Below are positions 1 through 10,369 of a stretch of DNA of 45,794 nt, in pieces. A program made the translations under genes and the position numbers. Source of the DNA: Pseudomonadota bacterium (GTDB lineage: Bacteria; Pseudomonadota; Gammaproteobacteria; Burkholderiales; Burkholderiaceae_C). Numbering within the stretch: position 1 is the stretch's first letter; each line of letters begins with the position of its first letter. Location: positions 1 through 45,794 of the forward strand of contig CAUJIM010000069.1 of the NCBI GenBank assembly GCA_963205335.1, read 5' to 3'. The notes under the pieces were generated by a model, which saw nothing but the letters and a program-made list of their open reading frames with translations, made no database searches and was not told the origin of the DNA.

Positions 1-1
1 G

Positions 2-1999
2 TGCCTGGTGGACGTGGAAAAAGCGCCCAAGCCCGTGCCCGCCTGCGCCACGCCGGTGACCAGCGGCATGGTGGTGCGCACCCGCACCGAAAAGGCGGTG
101 AACGCGCAGAAGTCGGTGATGGAGTTCCTGCTCATCAACCATCCGCTCGACTGCCCGGTGTGCGACCAGGGTGGCGAGTGCCAGTTGCAGGACCTTGCCG
201 TGGGCTACGGCATGTCGGCCTCGCGCTTCACCGAGGAAAAGCGCGTCGTGCTGCGCAAGGAGGCCGGACCGCTGATCTCGATGGAGGAGATGACGCGCTG
301 CATCCACTGCACCCGCTGCGTGCGCTTCGGCGAGGAGATCGGCGGCGTGATGGAGCTCGGCATGGTCAACCGCGGCGAGCATTCCGAGATCACCACGATC
401 AAGGGCGACACGATCGACTCGGAAATCTCCGGCAACATGATCGACATCTGCCCGGTCGGCGCGCTCACGAGCAAGCCGTTTCGCTTCAGCGCGCGCACCT
501 GGGAGCTGTCGCGCCGCCGCTCGGTTTCGCCGCACGACTCCAACGGCGCCAACCTCACTGTCCAGATCAAGAACCACAAGGTGTTGCGCGTCGTCCCCTA
601 CGAGAACGAGGACGTCAACGAATGCTGGATCGCCGACCGCGACCGCTTCTCCTACGAGGCGCTGAACTGCGACGAGCGCCTGACCCGGCCGATGCTCAAG
701 CAGGGCGGGCAGTGGCAGGAGGTGGACTGGCAGACCGCGCTCGAATACGTGGGCAACGGCTTGCGCGACATCATCGCCGAGCATGGCGCCACCAGCGTGG
801 GCGCCCTGGTCAGCCCGCACAGCACGCTCGAGGAGCTGTATCTGGCCAGGCAGCTGGTCCATGGCCTCGGCAGCGACAACATCGACCACCGCCTGCGCGC
901 GGCCGAATTCGAGCACGGCGCGGGCGTGCGCTGGCTCGGCACCTCGATCGCGTCGCTCAGCACGCTGCAGGCCGCGCTCGTGGTGGGCTCGAACCTGCGC
1001 AAGGACCACCCGCTGTTCGCCCAGCGCATCCGCCAGGCAGTGCGCAGGGGAGGCTGTTCGGTCAACGCGATCAATGCAGTGGATTACGACTGGGCCATGG
1101 ACATGGGCCAGGTGGTGCGGACGCCCGCGTCGCGCTGGGCCGCTGCCCTGGCCGCGGTGGCCGCCGCGGTGGCCGCGCAAAAAGGCATTGCGCCGCCCGT
1201 AGCGGTGGCGGAGCCGGGCGGCGAGGCCGGGGTGATCGCGTCGGCGCTGCTCGCCGGCGAACGCAAGGCCATCCTGCTCGGCAACGCCGCGGCCCACCAC
1301 GCCAGGGCGTCCAGCCTGCTGGCACTGGCGCAGTGGATCGGTGCGCAGACGGGCGCGAGCGTCGGCTATCTGACCGAGGCGGCCAATACCGTGGGCGCGC
1401 AATGGGTAGGCGCGCAGCCGCAAGGCGACGGCCTGGATGCGGCCCGGATGCTCTCCGGCGGCCTCAAGGGCGTGCTGCTGCTCAATACCGAACCGGAGTT
1501 CGACTCCGCCGCCGGCGCTGCGGCTGCCGAGGCGCTGAGCAAGGCCGGGATGGTGGTGACGCTGAGTCCCTTCAAGGCGAACATGGCGTTCAGCGACGTG
1601 CTGCTGCCGATCGCGCCGTTCACCGAAACCTCGGGCACGTTCGTCAATGCCGAGGGACGCATCCAGAGCTTCCATGCGGTGGTCAAGCCGCTGGGCGAGA
1701 CGCGCCCGGCATGGAAGGTGCTGCGCGTGCTGGGCAACCTGCTGCAGGTGCCCGGCATGGACTGGGAGACCTCCCAGGAGGTGCTCGCGGCCGCCACCGG
1801 TGCGCCCGCGGGAGAAATGACCTTCGTGCCCGCCGAGCGCCTGGACAATTCGACGCCGGCCGCGCTGGTGGCGGACACCGGCGACGTGGCCGAGCCGGTA
1901 TCGGCGGGCATCTACCAGCTCGATGGCCTGGTACGCCGTGCGCATGCGCTGCAAATGACGGCCGATGCGCGCGCCACGCTTGAGGGAGGCGCTGCATGA
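2..1999 (+). CDS. nuoG: NADH-quinone oxidoreductase subunit G (5' partial)
   Basis: This is the iron-sulfur subunit of the peripheral arm of respiratory complex I, passing electrons from NADH along a chain of FeS clusters towards quinone. The gene runs in from outside the window, and about 665 residues are visible. The first visible residue (Cys) and Cys15 look like the last two ligands of the N-terminal [2Fe-2S] cluster (pattern C-x13-C before ATPV). Next comes the His-Cys motif HPLDCPVC...GEC of the second cluster, then CIHCTRC with a distal CPVGAL for a [4Fe-4S] cluster. The rest is the molybdopterin-oxidoreductase-like domain. The stop overlaps the nuoH start (ATGA), as in a translationally coupled operon. 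The identification is secure; only the N-terminus is missing. Confidence 0.97.
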   Translation, partial: CLVDVEKAPKPVPACATPVTSGMVVRTRTEKAVNAQKSVMEFLLINHPLDCPVCDQGGECQLQDLAVGYGMSASRFTEEKRVVLRKEAGPLISMEEMTRCIHCTRCVRFGEEIGGVMELGMVNRGEHSEITTIKGDTIDSEISGNMIDICPVGALTSKPFRFSARTWELSRRRSVSPHDSNGANLTVQIKNHKVLRVVPYENEDVNECWIADRDRFSYEALNCDERLTRPMLKQGGQWQEVDWQTALEYVGNGLRDIIAEHGATSVGALVSPHSTLEELYLARQLVHGLGSDNIDHRLRAAEFEHGAGVRWLGTSIASLSTLQAALVVGSNLRKDHPLFAQRIRQAVRRGGCSVNAINAVDYDWAMDMGQVVRTPASRWAAALAAVAAAVAAQKGIAPPVAVAEPGGEAGVIASALLAGERKAILLGNAAAHHARASSLLALAQWIGAQTGASVGYLTEAANTVGAQWVGAQPQGDGLDAARMLSGGLKGVLLLNTEPEFDSAAGAAAAEALSKAGMVVTLSPFKANMAFSDVLLPIAPFTETSGTFVNAEGRIQSFHAVVKPLGETRPAWKVLRVLGNLLQVPGMDWETSQEVLAAATGAPAGEMTFVPAERLDNSTPAALVADTGDVAEPVSAGIYQLDGLVRRAHALQMTADARATLEGGAA

Positions 2000-3072
2000 T
2001 CGATAGCATCTACAACGCCGGGCTGCAGTGGAGCGCGGCACCCTGGTGGTCGGCGGCGGGCTGGCCCGTGGTCTGGGGCCTGATCAAGATCGTCTGCGTC
2101 GTGGTGCCGCTGCTGGCCGCCGTGGCCTATCTGACGCTGTGGGAGCGCAAGCTGCTGGGCTACATGCAGGTGCGCCAGGGGCCGAACCGCGTGGGCCCCT
2201 GGGGCCTGTGGCAGCCGATCGCCGACGGCCTCAAGCTCCTGACCAAGGAACTGATCCAGCCGACGGCCGCGAGCAAGGGCCTCTTCCTGCTCGGGCCGGT
2301 GATGGCGATCATGCCGGCGCTGGCGGCGTGGGTGGCGATTCCGTTCGCGCCCGAGATGGCGGTGGCGAACATCGACGCCGGCATCCTGCTGATCCTGGCG
2401 ATCACGTCCCTGGAGGTGTATGGGGTGATCATCGCCGGCTGGGCGTCCAACTCCAAGTACGCGATGCTCGGCGCGCTGCGTGCCTCGGCGCAGATGGTGA
2501 GCTACGAGATCGCGATGGGCTTCTGCTTCCTCGTGGTCATCATGGTCACGGGCAGCATGAACCTGACCGAGATGGTGCTGGGGCAGGGGCGCGGGGCGAT
2601 GGCGCAGATGGGGCTCAACTTCCTGTCGTGGAACTGGTTGCCGCTGCTGCCCATCTTCGTCGTCTACCTGGTCTCCTGCGTCGCCGAGGTCAACCGCCAC
2701 CCGTTCGACATGGTCGAGGGCGAGTCGGAAATCGTCGCCGGCCACATGGTCGAGTATTCGGGCATGGGCTTCGCCATCTTCTTTCTCGCCGAGTACGCGG
2801 CGATGTGGCTGGTCTCCACGCTGGCGGTGATCATGTTCCTCGGCGGCTGGCTGCCGCCGCTGGAGGTGCTCGGTTTCATCCCGGGCTGGATCTGGCTGGC
2901 GCTCAAGACGGCTTTCGTCGTCTCGTGCTTCATCTGGATCCGTGCCACCTTCCCGCGCTTTCGCTATGACCAGATCATGCGCCTGGGCTGGAAGATCTTC
3001 ATTCCGGTGACGCTGTTCTGGCTGCTCGTGGTAGGTGCGTGGCTGCTGTCGCCCGCGAACATCTGGAAATAA
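1996..3072 (+). CDS. nuoH: NADH-quinone oxidoreductase subunit H
   Basis: This membrane subunit of complex I forms most of the quinone-binding cavity at the junction with the peripheral arm. The 358-residue product has about eight hydrophobic helices. It carries the family signatures [19 protein letters not shown] near residue 50 and the acidic loop [19 protein letters not shown] near residue 230, which is part of the quinone channel. The start is the ATG that overlaps the nuoG stop by four bases. The length is normal for the family. It lies between nuoG and nuoI in the standard nuoA-N order. Confidence 0.98.
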   Translation: MIDSIYNAGLQWSAAPWWSAAGWPVVWGLIKIVCVVVPLLAAVAYLTLWERKLLGYMQVRQGPNRVGPWGLWQPIADGLKLLTKELIQPTAASKGLFLLGPVMAIMPALAAWVAIPFAPEMAVANIDAGILLILAITSLEVYGVIIAGWASNSKYAMLGALRASAQMVSYEIAMGFCFLVVIMVTGSMNLTEMVLGQGRGAMAQMGLNFLSWNWLPLLPIFVVYLVSCVAEVNRHPFDMVEGESEIVAGHMVEYSGMGFAIFFLAEYAAMWLVSTLAVIMFLGGWLPPLEVLGFIPGWIWLALKTAFVVSCFIWIRATFPRFRYDQIMRLGWKIFIPVTLFWLLVVGAWLLSPANIWK

Positions 3073-3090
3073 GGCCGGAGGAGTTCTGTC

Positions 3091-3603
3091 ATGTCTGCCG
3101 TTGCCGCCCCCGCGTCGTTTTCGTTCAGGGATTTCTTCAGGAGCTTCGTGCTCTGGGAACTCGTCGAGGGCATGGCTCTCACGGGGCGCTATGCGTTCTC
3201 GCGCAAGATCACGCTCGAGTATCCCGAGGAGCACACGCCGCTGTCGCCGCGTTTCCGGGGCCTGCACGCGCTGCGCCGCTACGACAACGGCGAGGAGCGC
3301 TGCATCGCCTGCAAGCTGTGCGAGGCGGTGTGCCCCGCGATGGCGATCACCATCGAATCGACGCAGCGCGAGGACGGCACGCGCCGCACCACGCGCTACG
3401 ACATCGATCTGACCAAGTGCATCTTCTGCGGTTTCTGCGAGGAGAGCTGCCCGACCGATTCGATCGTCGAGACGCACATCTTCGAATACCACGGTGAAAA
3501 GCGCGGCGACCTGTACTTCACCAAGGAAATGCTGCTGGCGGTCGGTGACCGCTACGAGCCGGAGATCGCGGCCGCCAGGGCGGCCGACGCCAAGTACCGC
3601 TGA
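3091..3603 (+). CDS. nuoI: NADH-quinone oxidoreductase subunit I
   Basis: This 170-residue ferredoxin-like subunit of complex I carries the two tandem [4Fe-4S] clusters that feed electrons to the terminal cluster N2. Both motifs are visible: [12 protein letters not shown] at residues 71-82 and [12 protein letters not shown] at 110-121. The N-terminal amphipathic region anchors it next to NuoH. The start ATG follows a GGAGG-like ribosome site (GGCCGGAGGAG) at a normal distance. It is the usual length for beta- and alphaproteobacterial NuoI, and the gene lies 18 bp after nuoH. Confidence 0.98.
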   Translation: MSAVAAPASFSFRDFFRSFVLWELVEGMALTGRYAFSRKITLEYPEEHTPLSPRFRGLHALRRYDNGEERCIACKLCEAVCPAMAITIESTQREDGTRRTTRYDIDLTKCIFCGFCEESCPTDSIVETHIFEYHGEKRGDLYFTKEMLLAVGDRYEPEIAAARAADAKYR

Positions 3604-3647
3604 GCCCGCGCGCGCCACCTCCGACTCCCTCACCAAAGATCCGATTC

Positions 3648-4316
3648 ATGGACGCTCAAGCCGGTTTCTTCTACCTGTTTTCAGCGGTGTTGCTGTACGC
3701 GGCGTTTCGCGTCATCACCGCGCGCAACCCGGTGCATGCGGTGCTGCACCTGATCCTGGCGTTCTCCCAGGCGGCCGGCGTGTGGCTGCTGCTCAGGGCC
3801 GAGTTTCTCGCGATCGTGCTGGTGCTCGTCTACGTGGGCGCGGTCATGGTGCTGTTCGTCTTCGTCGTGATGATGCTCGACATCCGCATCGACACGCTGC
3901 GCAGCAGCCTGTGGAAGCACTTTCCGCTGGCGGCCTTCATCGGGGCGCTGGTGGCATTCGAGATGGGCGCCGTCCTGATGACGGGCTTTCGCGGCGTCGA
4001 GGAGCCCAAGGCGCTGGGTGCGGTGCTGGATGTGGCCGGGCGGGTGGTGGCGTATTCGAACACCCGTGAGCTTGGCCGGCTGATGTACAGCCAGTACCTC
4101 TACCCGATCGAGGTGGCGGCGGTGATCCTGCTCGTGGCGATGATCGCGGCGATCGCGCTGACGCTGCGCAAGCGCAAGGATACGCGCGCGATCGACGCGG
4201 GCCTCGCGGTGCGCGTGCGCCCGCAGGACCGCCTCGTCATGGTGAAGATGGCGGCGACGCAGCAGGCCGCGCCGGTGGCCGAGCCGCCCGCCGCGGCCGA
4301 GGAGAAAAAAGCATGA
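3648..4316 (+). CDS. nuoJ: NADH-quinone oxidoreductase subunit J
   Basis: This small membrane subunit of complex I lies between NuoH and NuoK in the membrane arm. The 222-residue product has five hydrophobic segments, including the conserved stretch [20 protein letters not shown] near residues 50-70. The C-terminal tail is polar, rich in Ala, Pro and Glu, and ends EEKKA. It is longer than the E. coli protein, which is common in Burkholderiales. The stop overlaps the nuoK start by four bases, so the two are probably translationally coupled. Confidence 0.96.
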   Translation: MDAQAGFFYLFSAVLLYAAFRVITARNPVHAVLHLILAFSQAAGVWLLLRAEFLAIVLVLVYVGAVMVLFVFVVMMLDIRIDTLRSSLWKHFPLAAFIGALVAFEMGAVLMTGFRGVEEPKALGAVLDVAGRVVAYSNTRELGRLMYSQYLYPIEVAAVILLVAMIAAIALTLRKRKDTRAIDAGLAVRVRPQDRLVMVKMAATQQAAPVAEPPAAAEEKKA

Positions 4317-4621
4317 GCCTGACGCTGGGCCACTACCTGACGCTGGGGGCATTGCTGTTCGCGATGTCCGTGATCGGTATTTTCCTCAACCGCAGGAATC
4401 TGATCGTGCTCCTGATGGCGATCGAGATGATGCTGCTCGCGGTGAACATCAACTTCGTCGCGTTCTCGCACTACCTGGGCGACATGCACGGCCAGATCTT
4501 CGTGTTCTTCATCCTGACCGTGGCGGCGTCCGAGGCGGCCATCGGCCTCGCGATCCTGGTGCTGCTGATGCGCAACGTGTCGAGCATCGACGCGCAGGAT
4601 CTCAACACCCTCAAGGGGTGA
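4313..4621 (+). CDS. nuoK: NADH-quinone oxidoreductase subunit K
   Basis: This 102-residue, three-helix membrane subunit is related to MrpC antiporter subunits. The conserved helix-2 glutamate lies in the stretch [16 protein letters not shown], and a second Glu lies in [12 protein letters not shown]. Both are the proton-path acids of this family. The start overlaps the nuoJ stop (ATGA). Length and hydropathy are standard. Confidence 0.97.
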   Translation: MSLTLGHYLTLGALLFAMSVIGIFLNRRNLIVLLMAIEMMLLAVNINFVAFSHYLGDMHGQIFVFFILTVAASEAAIGLAILVLLMRNVSSIDAQDLNTLKG

Positions 4622-4652
4622 TCGCCCGCCACGCACAGCAAGGTTCCAGTCC

Positions 4653-6668
4653 ATGAGTCAAACCCTCTCCGCCTCGACGCTGCTGGTCGTCCCCCTCGCG
4701 CCGCTGGCCGGCTCGCTGCTCGCGGGCATCTTCGGCACGGCGCTGGGCGGCAACCGGTTCGGCCGGCGCGTGTCGCACTCGCTCACGATCCTGGGCGTCT
4801 TCATCGCCTTCGTCGTCTCGGCGATGACGCTGGCTTCCGTGGTCAACGACGGCGCCCGTTTCGACCAGACGATCTACACCTGGATGACGGTGGGGTCGTT
4901 CCAGATGAACGTGGGCTTCCTGATCGATCCGCTCACGGCGCTGATGATGACCGTGGTGACCTTCGTCTCGCTGATGGTGCACGTCTACACCATAGGCTAC
5001 ATGGCGGAAGACGACGGCTACAACCGCTTCTTCGCCTACATCTCGCTGTTCACCTTCTCGATGCTCATGCTGGTCATGAGCAACAACTTCCTGCAGCTGT
5101 TCTTCGGCTGGGAAGCGGTGGGCCTGGTGTCCTATCTGCTCATCGGTTTCTGGTTCAAGCGCCCGACGGCGATCTTCGCCAACCTCAAGGCCTTCATGGT
5201 CAACCGCGTCGGCGACTTCGGCTTCATCCTCGGCATCGCGCTGGTCTGGGCGTTCACCGGCACGGTGCACTACAAGGAAGTGTTCGCGCAGGCGCCGCAA
5301 CTGGCGACGATGCTGTTTCCGGGAACGCAGTGGATGCTGCTCACCGTCACCTGCATCTGCCTGTTCATCGGCGCCATGGGCAAGTCGGCGCAGTTCCCGC
5401 TGCACATCTGGCTGCCCGATTCGATGGAAGGCCCGACCCCGATCTCGGCGCTGATCCACGCGGCCACGATGGTGACGGCGGGCATCTTCATGGTCGCGCG
5501 CATGTCGCCGCTGTTCGAGCTCTCGGACACGGCGCTCAGCTTCGTGCTGGTGATCGGCTCCATCACGGCGCTGTTCATGGGCCTCGTGGGCATCGTGCAG
5601 AACGACATCAAGCGCGTGGTGGCCTACTCCACGCTGTCCCAGCTGGGCTACATGACCGTGGCGCTGGGCGTGTCGGCGTATTCCGCCGGCATCTTCCACC
5701 TGATGACGCACGCCTTCTTCAAGGCGCTGCTGTTCCTGGGTTCCGGCTCGGTGATCATGGCCATGCACCACAACCAGGACATGCGCTGGATGGGCGGGCT
5801 GCGCAAGTACATGCCCATCACCTGGATCACCTTCCTGGTCGGCACGCTCGCGCTGGTGGCCACGCCCTTCTTTTCGGGCTTCTATTCCAAGGACAGCATC
5901 ATCGAGGCGACCGCCGAAAGCGTCCTGCCCGGCGCCGGGTTTGCGCATTTCGCGGTGATGGCGGGGGTGTTCGTGACCGCGCTCTACAGCTTCCGCGCCT
6001 ATTTCATGGTGTTCCACGGCCCCGAGCGTTACGACCAGAATCCGGATGCGCACCACGGGCATGACGACCATGGCCACGGCCATGGCGGCAAGCCGCACGA
6101 GACGCCCTGGGTGGTGACCGTGCCGCTGATCCTGCTGGCCATCCCGTCCGTGGTGATCGGCTATCCCTACGTCGAACCCATGCTGTACGGCAATTTCTTC
6201 GGCGATGCCATCCAGGTGCTGGCGGCGCACCCGACGATGGAAGAGCTCCGGCAGGGCTTCCACGGGCCGCTCGCCATGGGCCTGCATGCGGTGCAGACGG
6301 TGCCCTTCTGGCTGGCGCTGGCCGGTTTCGCGGTGGCCTACTACTGCTACATGGTGAACACTGCCGTGCCCGCGAAGGTCGCCAAGGCCTTCAAGCCGCT
6401 CTACGACATCCTGGTCAACAAGTTCTACATCGACTGGTTCAACGAGAACGTGATCGTGCGCGGCGCCCGCCTGCTCGGCACGGGCCTGTGGAAAGGCGCT
6501 GACCAGGCCGTGATCGATGGCGCCGTGGTCAATGGCTCGTGGCGCACCATAGGCTGGTTCGCCGGCATCGCGCGCTGGGTGCAATCGGGCTACATCTTCC
6601 ATTACGCGCTGGTGATGATTCTGGGCGTGCTGGTCCTGATGACGTACTTCGTCTGGCTCAACAACTAG
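4653..6668 (+). CDS. nuoL: NADH-quinone oxidoreductase subunit L
   Basis: This is the distal antiporter-like subunit of complex I, 671 residues, with the long lateral helix at its C-terminal end. It contains the proton-antiporter core, with FGWEAVGLVSYLLIGFW near residue 150, KSAQFPLHIWLPDSMEGPTP near 245 and the helix-breaking HAATMV motif. A His-rich cytoplasmic or periplasmic loop (residues 465-483, nine His in 19 residues) precedes the C-terminal region. Such loops occur in some NuoL proteins but the function is unclear. The start ATG is 31 bp after nuoK, and the gene is 13 bp ahead of nuoM. Confidence 0.97.
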   Translation: MSQTLSASTLLVVPLAPLAGSLLAGIFGTALGGNRFGRRVSHSLTILGVFIAFVVSAMTLASVVNDGARFDQTIYTWMTVGSFQMNVGFLIDPLTALMMTVVTFVSLMVHVYTIGYMAEDDGYNRFFAYISLFTFSMLMLVMSNNFLQLFFGWEAVGLVSYLLIGFWFKRPTAIFANLKAFMVNRVGDFGFILGIALVWAFTGTVHYKEVFAQAPQLATMLFPGTQWMLLTVTCICLFIGAMGKSAQFPLHIWLPDSMEGPTPISALIHAATMVTAGIFMVARMSPLFELSDTALSFVLVIGSITALFMGLVGIVQNDIKRVVAYSTLSQLGYMTVALGVSAYSAGIFHLMTHAFFKALLFLGSGSVIMAMHHNQDMRWMGGLRKYMPITWITFLVGTLALVATPFFSGFYSKDSIIEATAESVLPGAGFAHFAVMAGVFVTALYSFRAYFMVFHGPERYDQNPDAHHGHDDHGHGHGGKPHETPWVVTVPLILLAIPSVVIGYPYVEPMLYGNFFGDAIQVLAAHPTMEELRQGFHGPLAMGLHAVQTVPFWLALAGFAVAYYCYMVNTAVPAKVAKAFKPLYDILVNKFYIDWFNENVIVRGARLLGTGLWKGADQAVIDGAVVNGSWRTIGWFAGIARWVQSGYIFHYALVMILGVLVLMTYFVWLNN

Positions 6669-6681
6669 GAGAACAATAAAA

Positions 6682-8154
6682 ATGGCTTGGTTGAGTCTCG
6701 CCATCTGGGTGCCGATCGCGTTCGGGTGCTTCCTGCTGTTCTTTTCGCGCGAAGGTCACGAAAACTTCGTGCGCTGGGTGGCCCTGCTCGGCGCGGTGCT
6801 CGGCCTGCTCGTCACGCTGCCGCTGTACCTGGGGTTCCAGGTCGGCACGGCGCAGATGCAGTTCGTCGAGAAGGTGCCGTGGATCAGCCACTTCCAGATG
6901 AACTACCACCTGGGGATCGACGGCCTCTCGTTCTGGTTCGTGCCGCTCTCGGCGTTCATCACCCTGATCGTGGTGATTGCCTCGTGGGAGTCGATCACCG
7001 AGCGCGTGAACCAGTACATGGCGGCCTTCCTGATCCTCTCGGGGCTGATGATCGGCGTGTTCTGCGCGCTCGACGGCATGCTGTTCTACGTGTTCTTCGA
7101 GGCCACGCTGATCCCGATGTACTTGATCATCGGCGTCTGGGGCGGCCCGCGCAAGATCTACGCGGCGTTCAAGTTCTTCCTCTACACGCTGCTCGGCTCG
7201 CTGCTGATGCTGATCACGGTGATCTACCTGTACAGCCGCTCGGGCGGGAGCTTCGACATCCTGACCTGGCACCAGCTGGCCATTCCCGCGACGGCGCAGA
7301 CGCTGCTGTTCTTCGGCTTCTTCGCGGCGTTCGCCGTGAAGGTGCCGATGTGGCCCATCCACACCTGGCTGCCCGACGTGCACGTGGAGGCGCCCACGGG
7401 CGGCTCCATCATCCTGGCGGCGATCATGCTCAAGCTGGGGGCCTACGGCTTCCTGCGCTTCTCGCTGCCGATCGCGCCCGACGCGGCGCACGCATGGGCG
7501 CCGCTGATGATCGCCCTGTCGCTGATCGCAGTGATCTACATCGGCTTCGTCGCCATCGTGCAGCAGGACATGAAGAAGCTCGTCGCCTATTCGTCGGTGG
7601 CGCACATGGGCTTCGTCACGCTCGGCTTCTTCATCTTCAATGACCTGGGCATCTCGGGCGGCATCGTGCAGATGATCGCGCACGGCTTCGTCTCGGGCGC
7701 GATGTTCCTGTGCATCGGCGTGCTCTACGACCGCGTGCATTCGCGCGAGATCGCCGCCTATGGTGGTGTGATCAATGCCATGCCCAGGTTCGGCGCGTTC
7801 GCCATGCTGTTCTTCATGGCCAACTGCGGCCTGCCGGGCACGGCGGGCTTCGTGGGCGAGTGGATGGTGATCCTGGCCTCGGTCAAGTTCAATTTCTGGG
7901 TCGGCTTCGCCGCCGCCTGGGCGCTGATCCTGGGCGCGGCCTACTCGTTGTGGATGTTCAAGCGCGTGTACTTCGGCGACATCGCCAACGAGCACGTCAG
8001 GGCCATGCCCGACATCGGCCGGCGCGAGTACCTCGTGCTCGCCGTCCTCGCGCTCGCGGTGCTGTGCATGGGCGTGTACCCCAAGCCTTTCACCGACGTG
8101 ATGGATGCCTCGGTGGCGCACCTGCTGCAGCAGGTGGCCACATCCAAACTCTGA
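6682..8154 (+). CDS. nuoM: NADH-quinone oxidoreductase subunit M
   Basis: This 490-residue antiporter-like membrane subunit of complex I is one of the proton-pumping units. The conserved motifs are FEATLIPMYLIIGVWGG near residue 140, KVPMWPIHTWLPDVHVEAPT near 220 and the YSSVAHMGFV helix. The start ATG follows AGGAGAACAATAAAA, an acceptable ribosome site. It has the usual length and position between nuoL and nuoN. Confidence 0.97.
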   Translation: MAWLSLAIWVPIAFGCFLLFFSREGHENFVRWVALLGAVLGLLVTLPLYLGFQVGTAQMQFVEKVPWISHFQMNYHLGIDGLSFWFVPLSAFITLIVVIASWESITERVNQYMAAFLILSGLMIGVFCALDGMLFYVFFEATLIPMYLIIGVWGGPRKIYAAFKFFLYTLLGSLLMLITVIYLYSRSGGSFDILTWHQLAIPATAQTLLFFGFFAAFAVKVPMWPIHTWLPDVHVEAPTGGSIILAAIMLKLGAYGFLRFSLPIAPDAAHAWAPLMIALSLIAVIYIGFVAIVQQDMKKLVAYSSVAHMGFVTLGFFIFNDLGISGGIVQMIAHGFVSGAMFLCIGVLYDRVHSREIAAYGGVINAMPRFGAFAMLFFMANCGLPGTAGFVGEWMVILASVKFNFWVGFAAAWALILGAAYSLWMFKRVYFGDIANEHVRAMPDIGRREYLVLAVLALAVLCMGVYPKPFTDVMDASVAHLLQQVATSKL

Positions 8155-8178
8155 GCGGCTCGAGCGGAAAGAGACCAA

Positions 8179-9672
8179 ATGATAGACAACCTGAGCTGGC
8201 TGGCGGTGTATTCGGAGATCGTGCTGCTCGTCATGGGCTGCGTGATCGCCCTGGTGGACCTGGGCGTGTCGAGCCGCAACCGCAACGTCACGCACTTCCT
8301 CACGCTGCTCACCATGGGCGTGGTCGCGGGCCTGGAGGCCATGTACGCCTCCAGCGGCAACACCTTCTACGGCTGGGGCAACATGGTGGTGTCCGACAGC
8401 ATGGGCAGTTGGCTCAAGTGCTTCGCCGCCGTGACCATGATGGTGTGCCTGGTGTACGGCAGGCCGTACGCGGGGGACCGCGAGATGCTGCGCGGCGGCG
8501 AGTTGTTCACGCTGTCGACCTTCATGCTGCTAGGCATCTTCGTGATGGTCTCGGCCAACAACTTCCTCGTGATCTACCTGGGGCTCGAACTGCTCACGCT
8601 GTCGAGCTACGCGCTGGTGGCGCTGCGCCGTGACCACGCGACGGCGACCGAGGCGGCGATGAAGTATTTCGTGCTCGGCGCGATGGCCAGCGGCTTCCTG
8701 CTGTATGGCCTGTCCATGATCTATGGCGCCACCGGCACGCTCGACATCGGCGAGGTCTTCAAGTCGATCAATGCGGGGCAGGTGCGCCACCAGGTGCTGG
8801 TGTTCGGCGTGGTGTTCATCGTCTCGGGCCTGGCGTTCAAGCTCACGGCCGTGCCGTTCCACATGTGGACGCCGGACGTGTACCACGGCGCGCCCACGGT
8901 GATCACGCTCATCATCAGCAGCGCCCCCAAGCTGGCGGGTTTCGGCATCGCCATGCGCCTGCTGGTCGATGCGCTGCTGCCCCTGGCGATCGACTGGCAG
9001 CAGATGCTGGCCGTGCTGGCCATCGGTTCGCTGTTCGTCGGCAACGTGATCGGGGTGATGCAGTCCAACATCAAGCGCATGCTGGCCTATTCGGCCATCT
9101 CGCACATGGGCTTCATGTTCCTCGGGCTGATGTCGGGCGTGGTCAACGGCGCGGTCGATTCCGTGATGGCCGAGCGCGCCTACAGCTCGGCGATGTTCTA
9201 CGTCGTCACCTACGTGCTGACGGTGGTGCCGGCGTTCGGCGTCGTCCTGCTGCTGGCGCGCGAGGGCTTCGAGAGCGAGGAGATCGCCGATTTCGCCGGG
9301 CTCAATCGCCGCAGCCCGCTGTATGCCGGGGTGATGTGCGTGTGCATGTTCTCGCTCGCGGGCATTCCGCCGCTGGTGGGTTTCTACGCCAAGCTCTCGG
9401 TGCTGGAGGCGCTGGTCTCCAGCGGCAGCACCCTGCACGTGGCACTGGCGGTGTACGCGGTGATGATGTCGGTGATCGGCGCGTTCTACTACCTGCGCGT
9501 CGTCAAGGTGATGTACTTCGACAAGCCGCTGACGGCCACCACGGTCTCTGCGCCGGCCGACGTGCGCATGGTGCTCACGGTCAATGGCGCCCTGGTGCTG
9601 CTCGTCGGCCTGCTGCCCGGCGGCCTGATGGCCTTGTGCGCCGACGCGATCGTGCGCACACTGGCGTCATGA
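8179..9672 (+). CDS. nuoN: NADH-quinone oxidoreductase subunit N
   Basis: This 497-residue antiporter-like subunit is the last of the three pumping modules in the order NuoL-M-N and the last nuo gene. It shows the antiporter core stretches YLGLELLTLSSYALVALRR near residue 140, FKLTAVPFHMWTPDVYHGAP near 220 and YSAISHMGFMFLGLM near 305. The start is ATG at 8179, 24 bp after nuoM, preceded by GAAAGAGA. It closes the nuo operon; the next gene on the same strand follows after 73 bp. Confidence 0.97.
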   Translation: MIDNLSWLAVYSEIVLLVMGCVIALVDLGVSSRNRNVTHFLTLLTMGVVAGLEAMYASSGNTFYGWGNMVVSDSMGSWLKCFAAVTMMVCLVYGRPYAGDREMLRGGELFTLSTFMLLGIFVMVSANNFLVIYLGLELLTLSSYALVALRRDHATATEAAMKYFVLGAMASGFLLYGLSMIYGATGTLDIGEVFKSINAGQVRHQVLVFGVVFIVSGLAFKLTAVPFHMWTPDVYHGAPTVITLIISSAPKLAGFGIAMRLLVDALLPLAIDWQQMLAVLAIGSLFVGNVIGVMQSNIKRMLAYSAISHMGFMFLGLMSGVVNGAVDSVMAERAYSSAMFYVVTYVLTVVPAFGVVLLLAREGFESEEIADFAGLNRRSPLYAGVMCVCMFSLAGIPPLVGFYAKLSVLEALVSSGSTLHVALAVYAVMMSVIGAFYYLRVVKVMYFDKPLTATTVSAPADVRMVLTVNGALVLLVGLLPGGLMALCADAIVRTLAS

Positions 9673-9745
9673 CCCATCGCGACGACGTGCTCCATTCTTC
9701 GGGCCGACGTCCGGCGTACCGTTCGGGTGGAGCACGGGGGCGGTC

Positions 9746-10225
9746 GTGAAGGTGCTCGATCTCCTTTGCGCACTGGATCATTCCTTCGAGGGGTGGTTCG
9801 GCTCCGAGGACGATTTCCAGTCGCAGCTGGTGCGTGGTCTGGTGCAGTGCCCCCTCTGCGGCAGCGCCGAGGTGCGCAAGGCGCTGAGCGCGCCGCGGCT
9901 CAATCTGCGCGGTGGATCGGCGCACGAGCCGCGCGATGGGCCCGCAACGGTACCCGAACCGCGGGCCGCGGAGCCGGTGCAGCCGCACGCTCCGGCGTAC
10001 GCCCTGCAAGCCGCCTGGCTGCAACTGGCGCGGCAGGTACTGGCCCACACCGAGGATGTGGGTGAACGGTTTGCCACCGAGGCCCGGCGCATGCATCACG
10101 GCGACGTCCAGAAGCGGGGCATCCGGGGCCAGGCGACGGCGCAGGAGACAGCCCAGCTGCTCGATGAAGGCATCGCCGTCTTCCCCCTGCTGCTGCCGGA
10201 CGCGGCGAAGAACCCGCTCCAGTAG
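9746..10225 (+). CDS. DUF1178 family protein
   Basis: A 159-residue soluble protein of the DUF1178 family, whose biochemical role is unknown. The N-terminus has the family pattern CALDHSFEGWF followed by CPLCGS. Cys8, His12, Cys35 and Cys38 could form a zinc-ribbon site. The middle (residues 55-85) is a low-complexity Pro/Ala linker, and the C-terminal half is helical (HTEDVGERFATEARRMHHGD). The start is GTG at 9746, because no ATG lies near and the family N-terminus matches from there. In Burkholderiales this gene commonly sits just after nuoN, as here. Confidence 0.88.
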   Translation: MKVLDLLCALDHSFEGWFGSEDDFQSQLVRGLVQCPLCGSAEVRKALSAPRLNLRGGSAHEPRDGPATVPEPRAAEPVQPHAPAYALQAAWLQLARQVLAHTEDVGERFATEARRMHHGDVQKRGIRGQATAQETAQLLDEGIAVFPLLLPDAAKNPLQ

Positions 10226-10369
10226 CCGGGCGGCGGCGTACCGGCGCCCCGCGCCATGCCGGATCGCGTTCGGTGGGGTGGTGATGAAGTACGATCGACG
10301 GTTCGGTTATTGGAAGATTTTCCGGGTGGAGCACGCGATCGTTCGCCGCCTTTTCCAGGAGTTGCCTTG

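Noticed and set aside
1..1983. Frame-1 open frame over nuoG
   Set aside because: The overlapping frame 2 contains all complex I cysteine motifs; the other frame has none.
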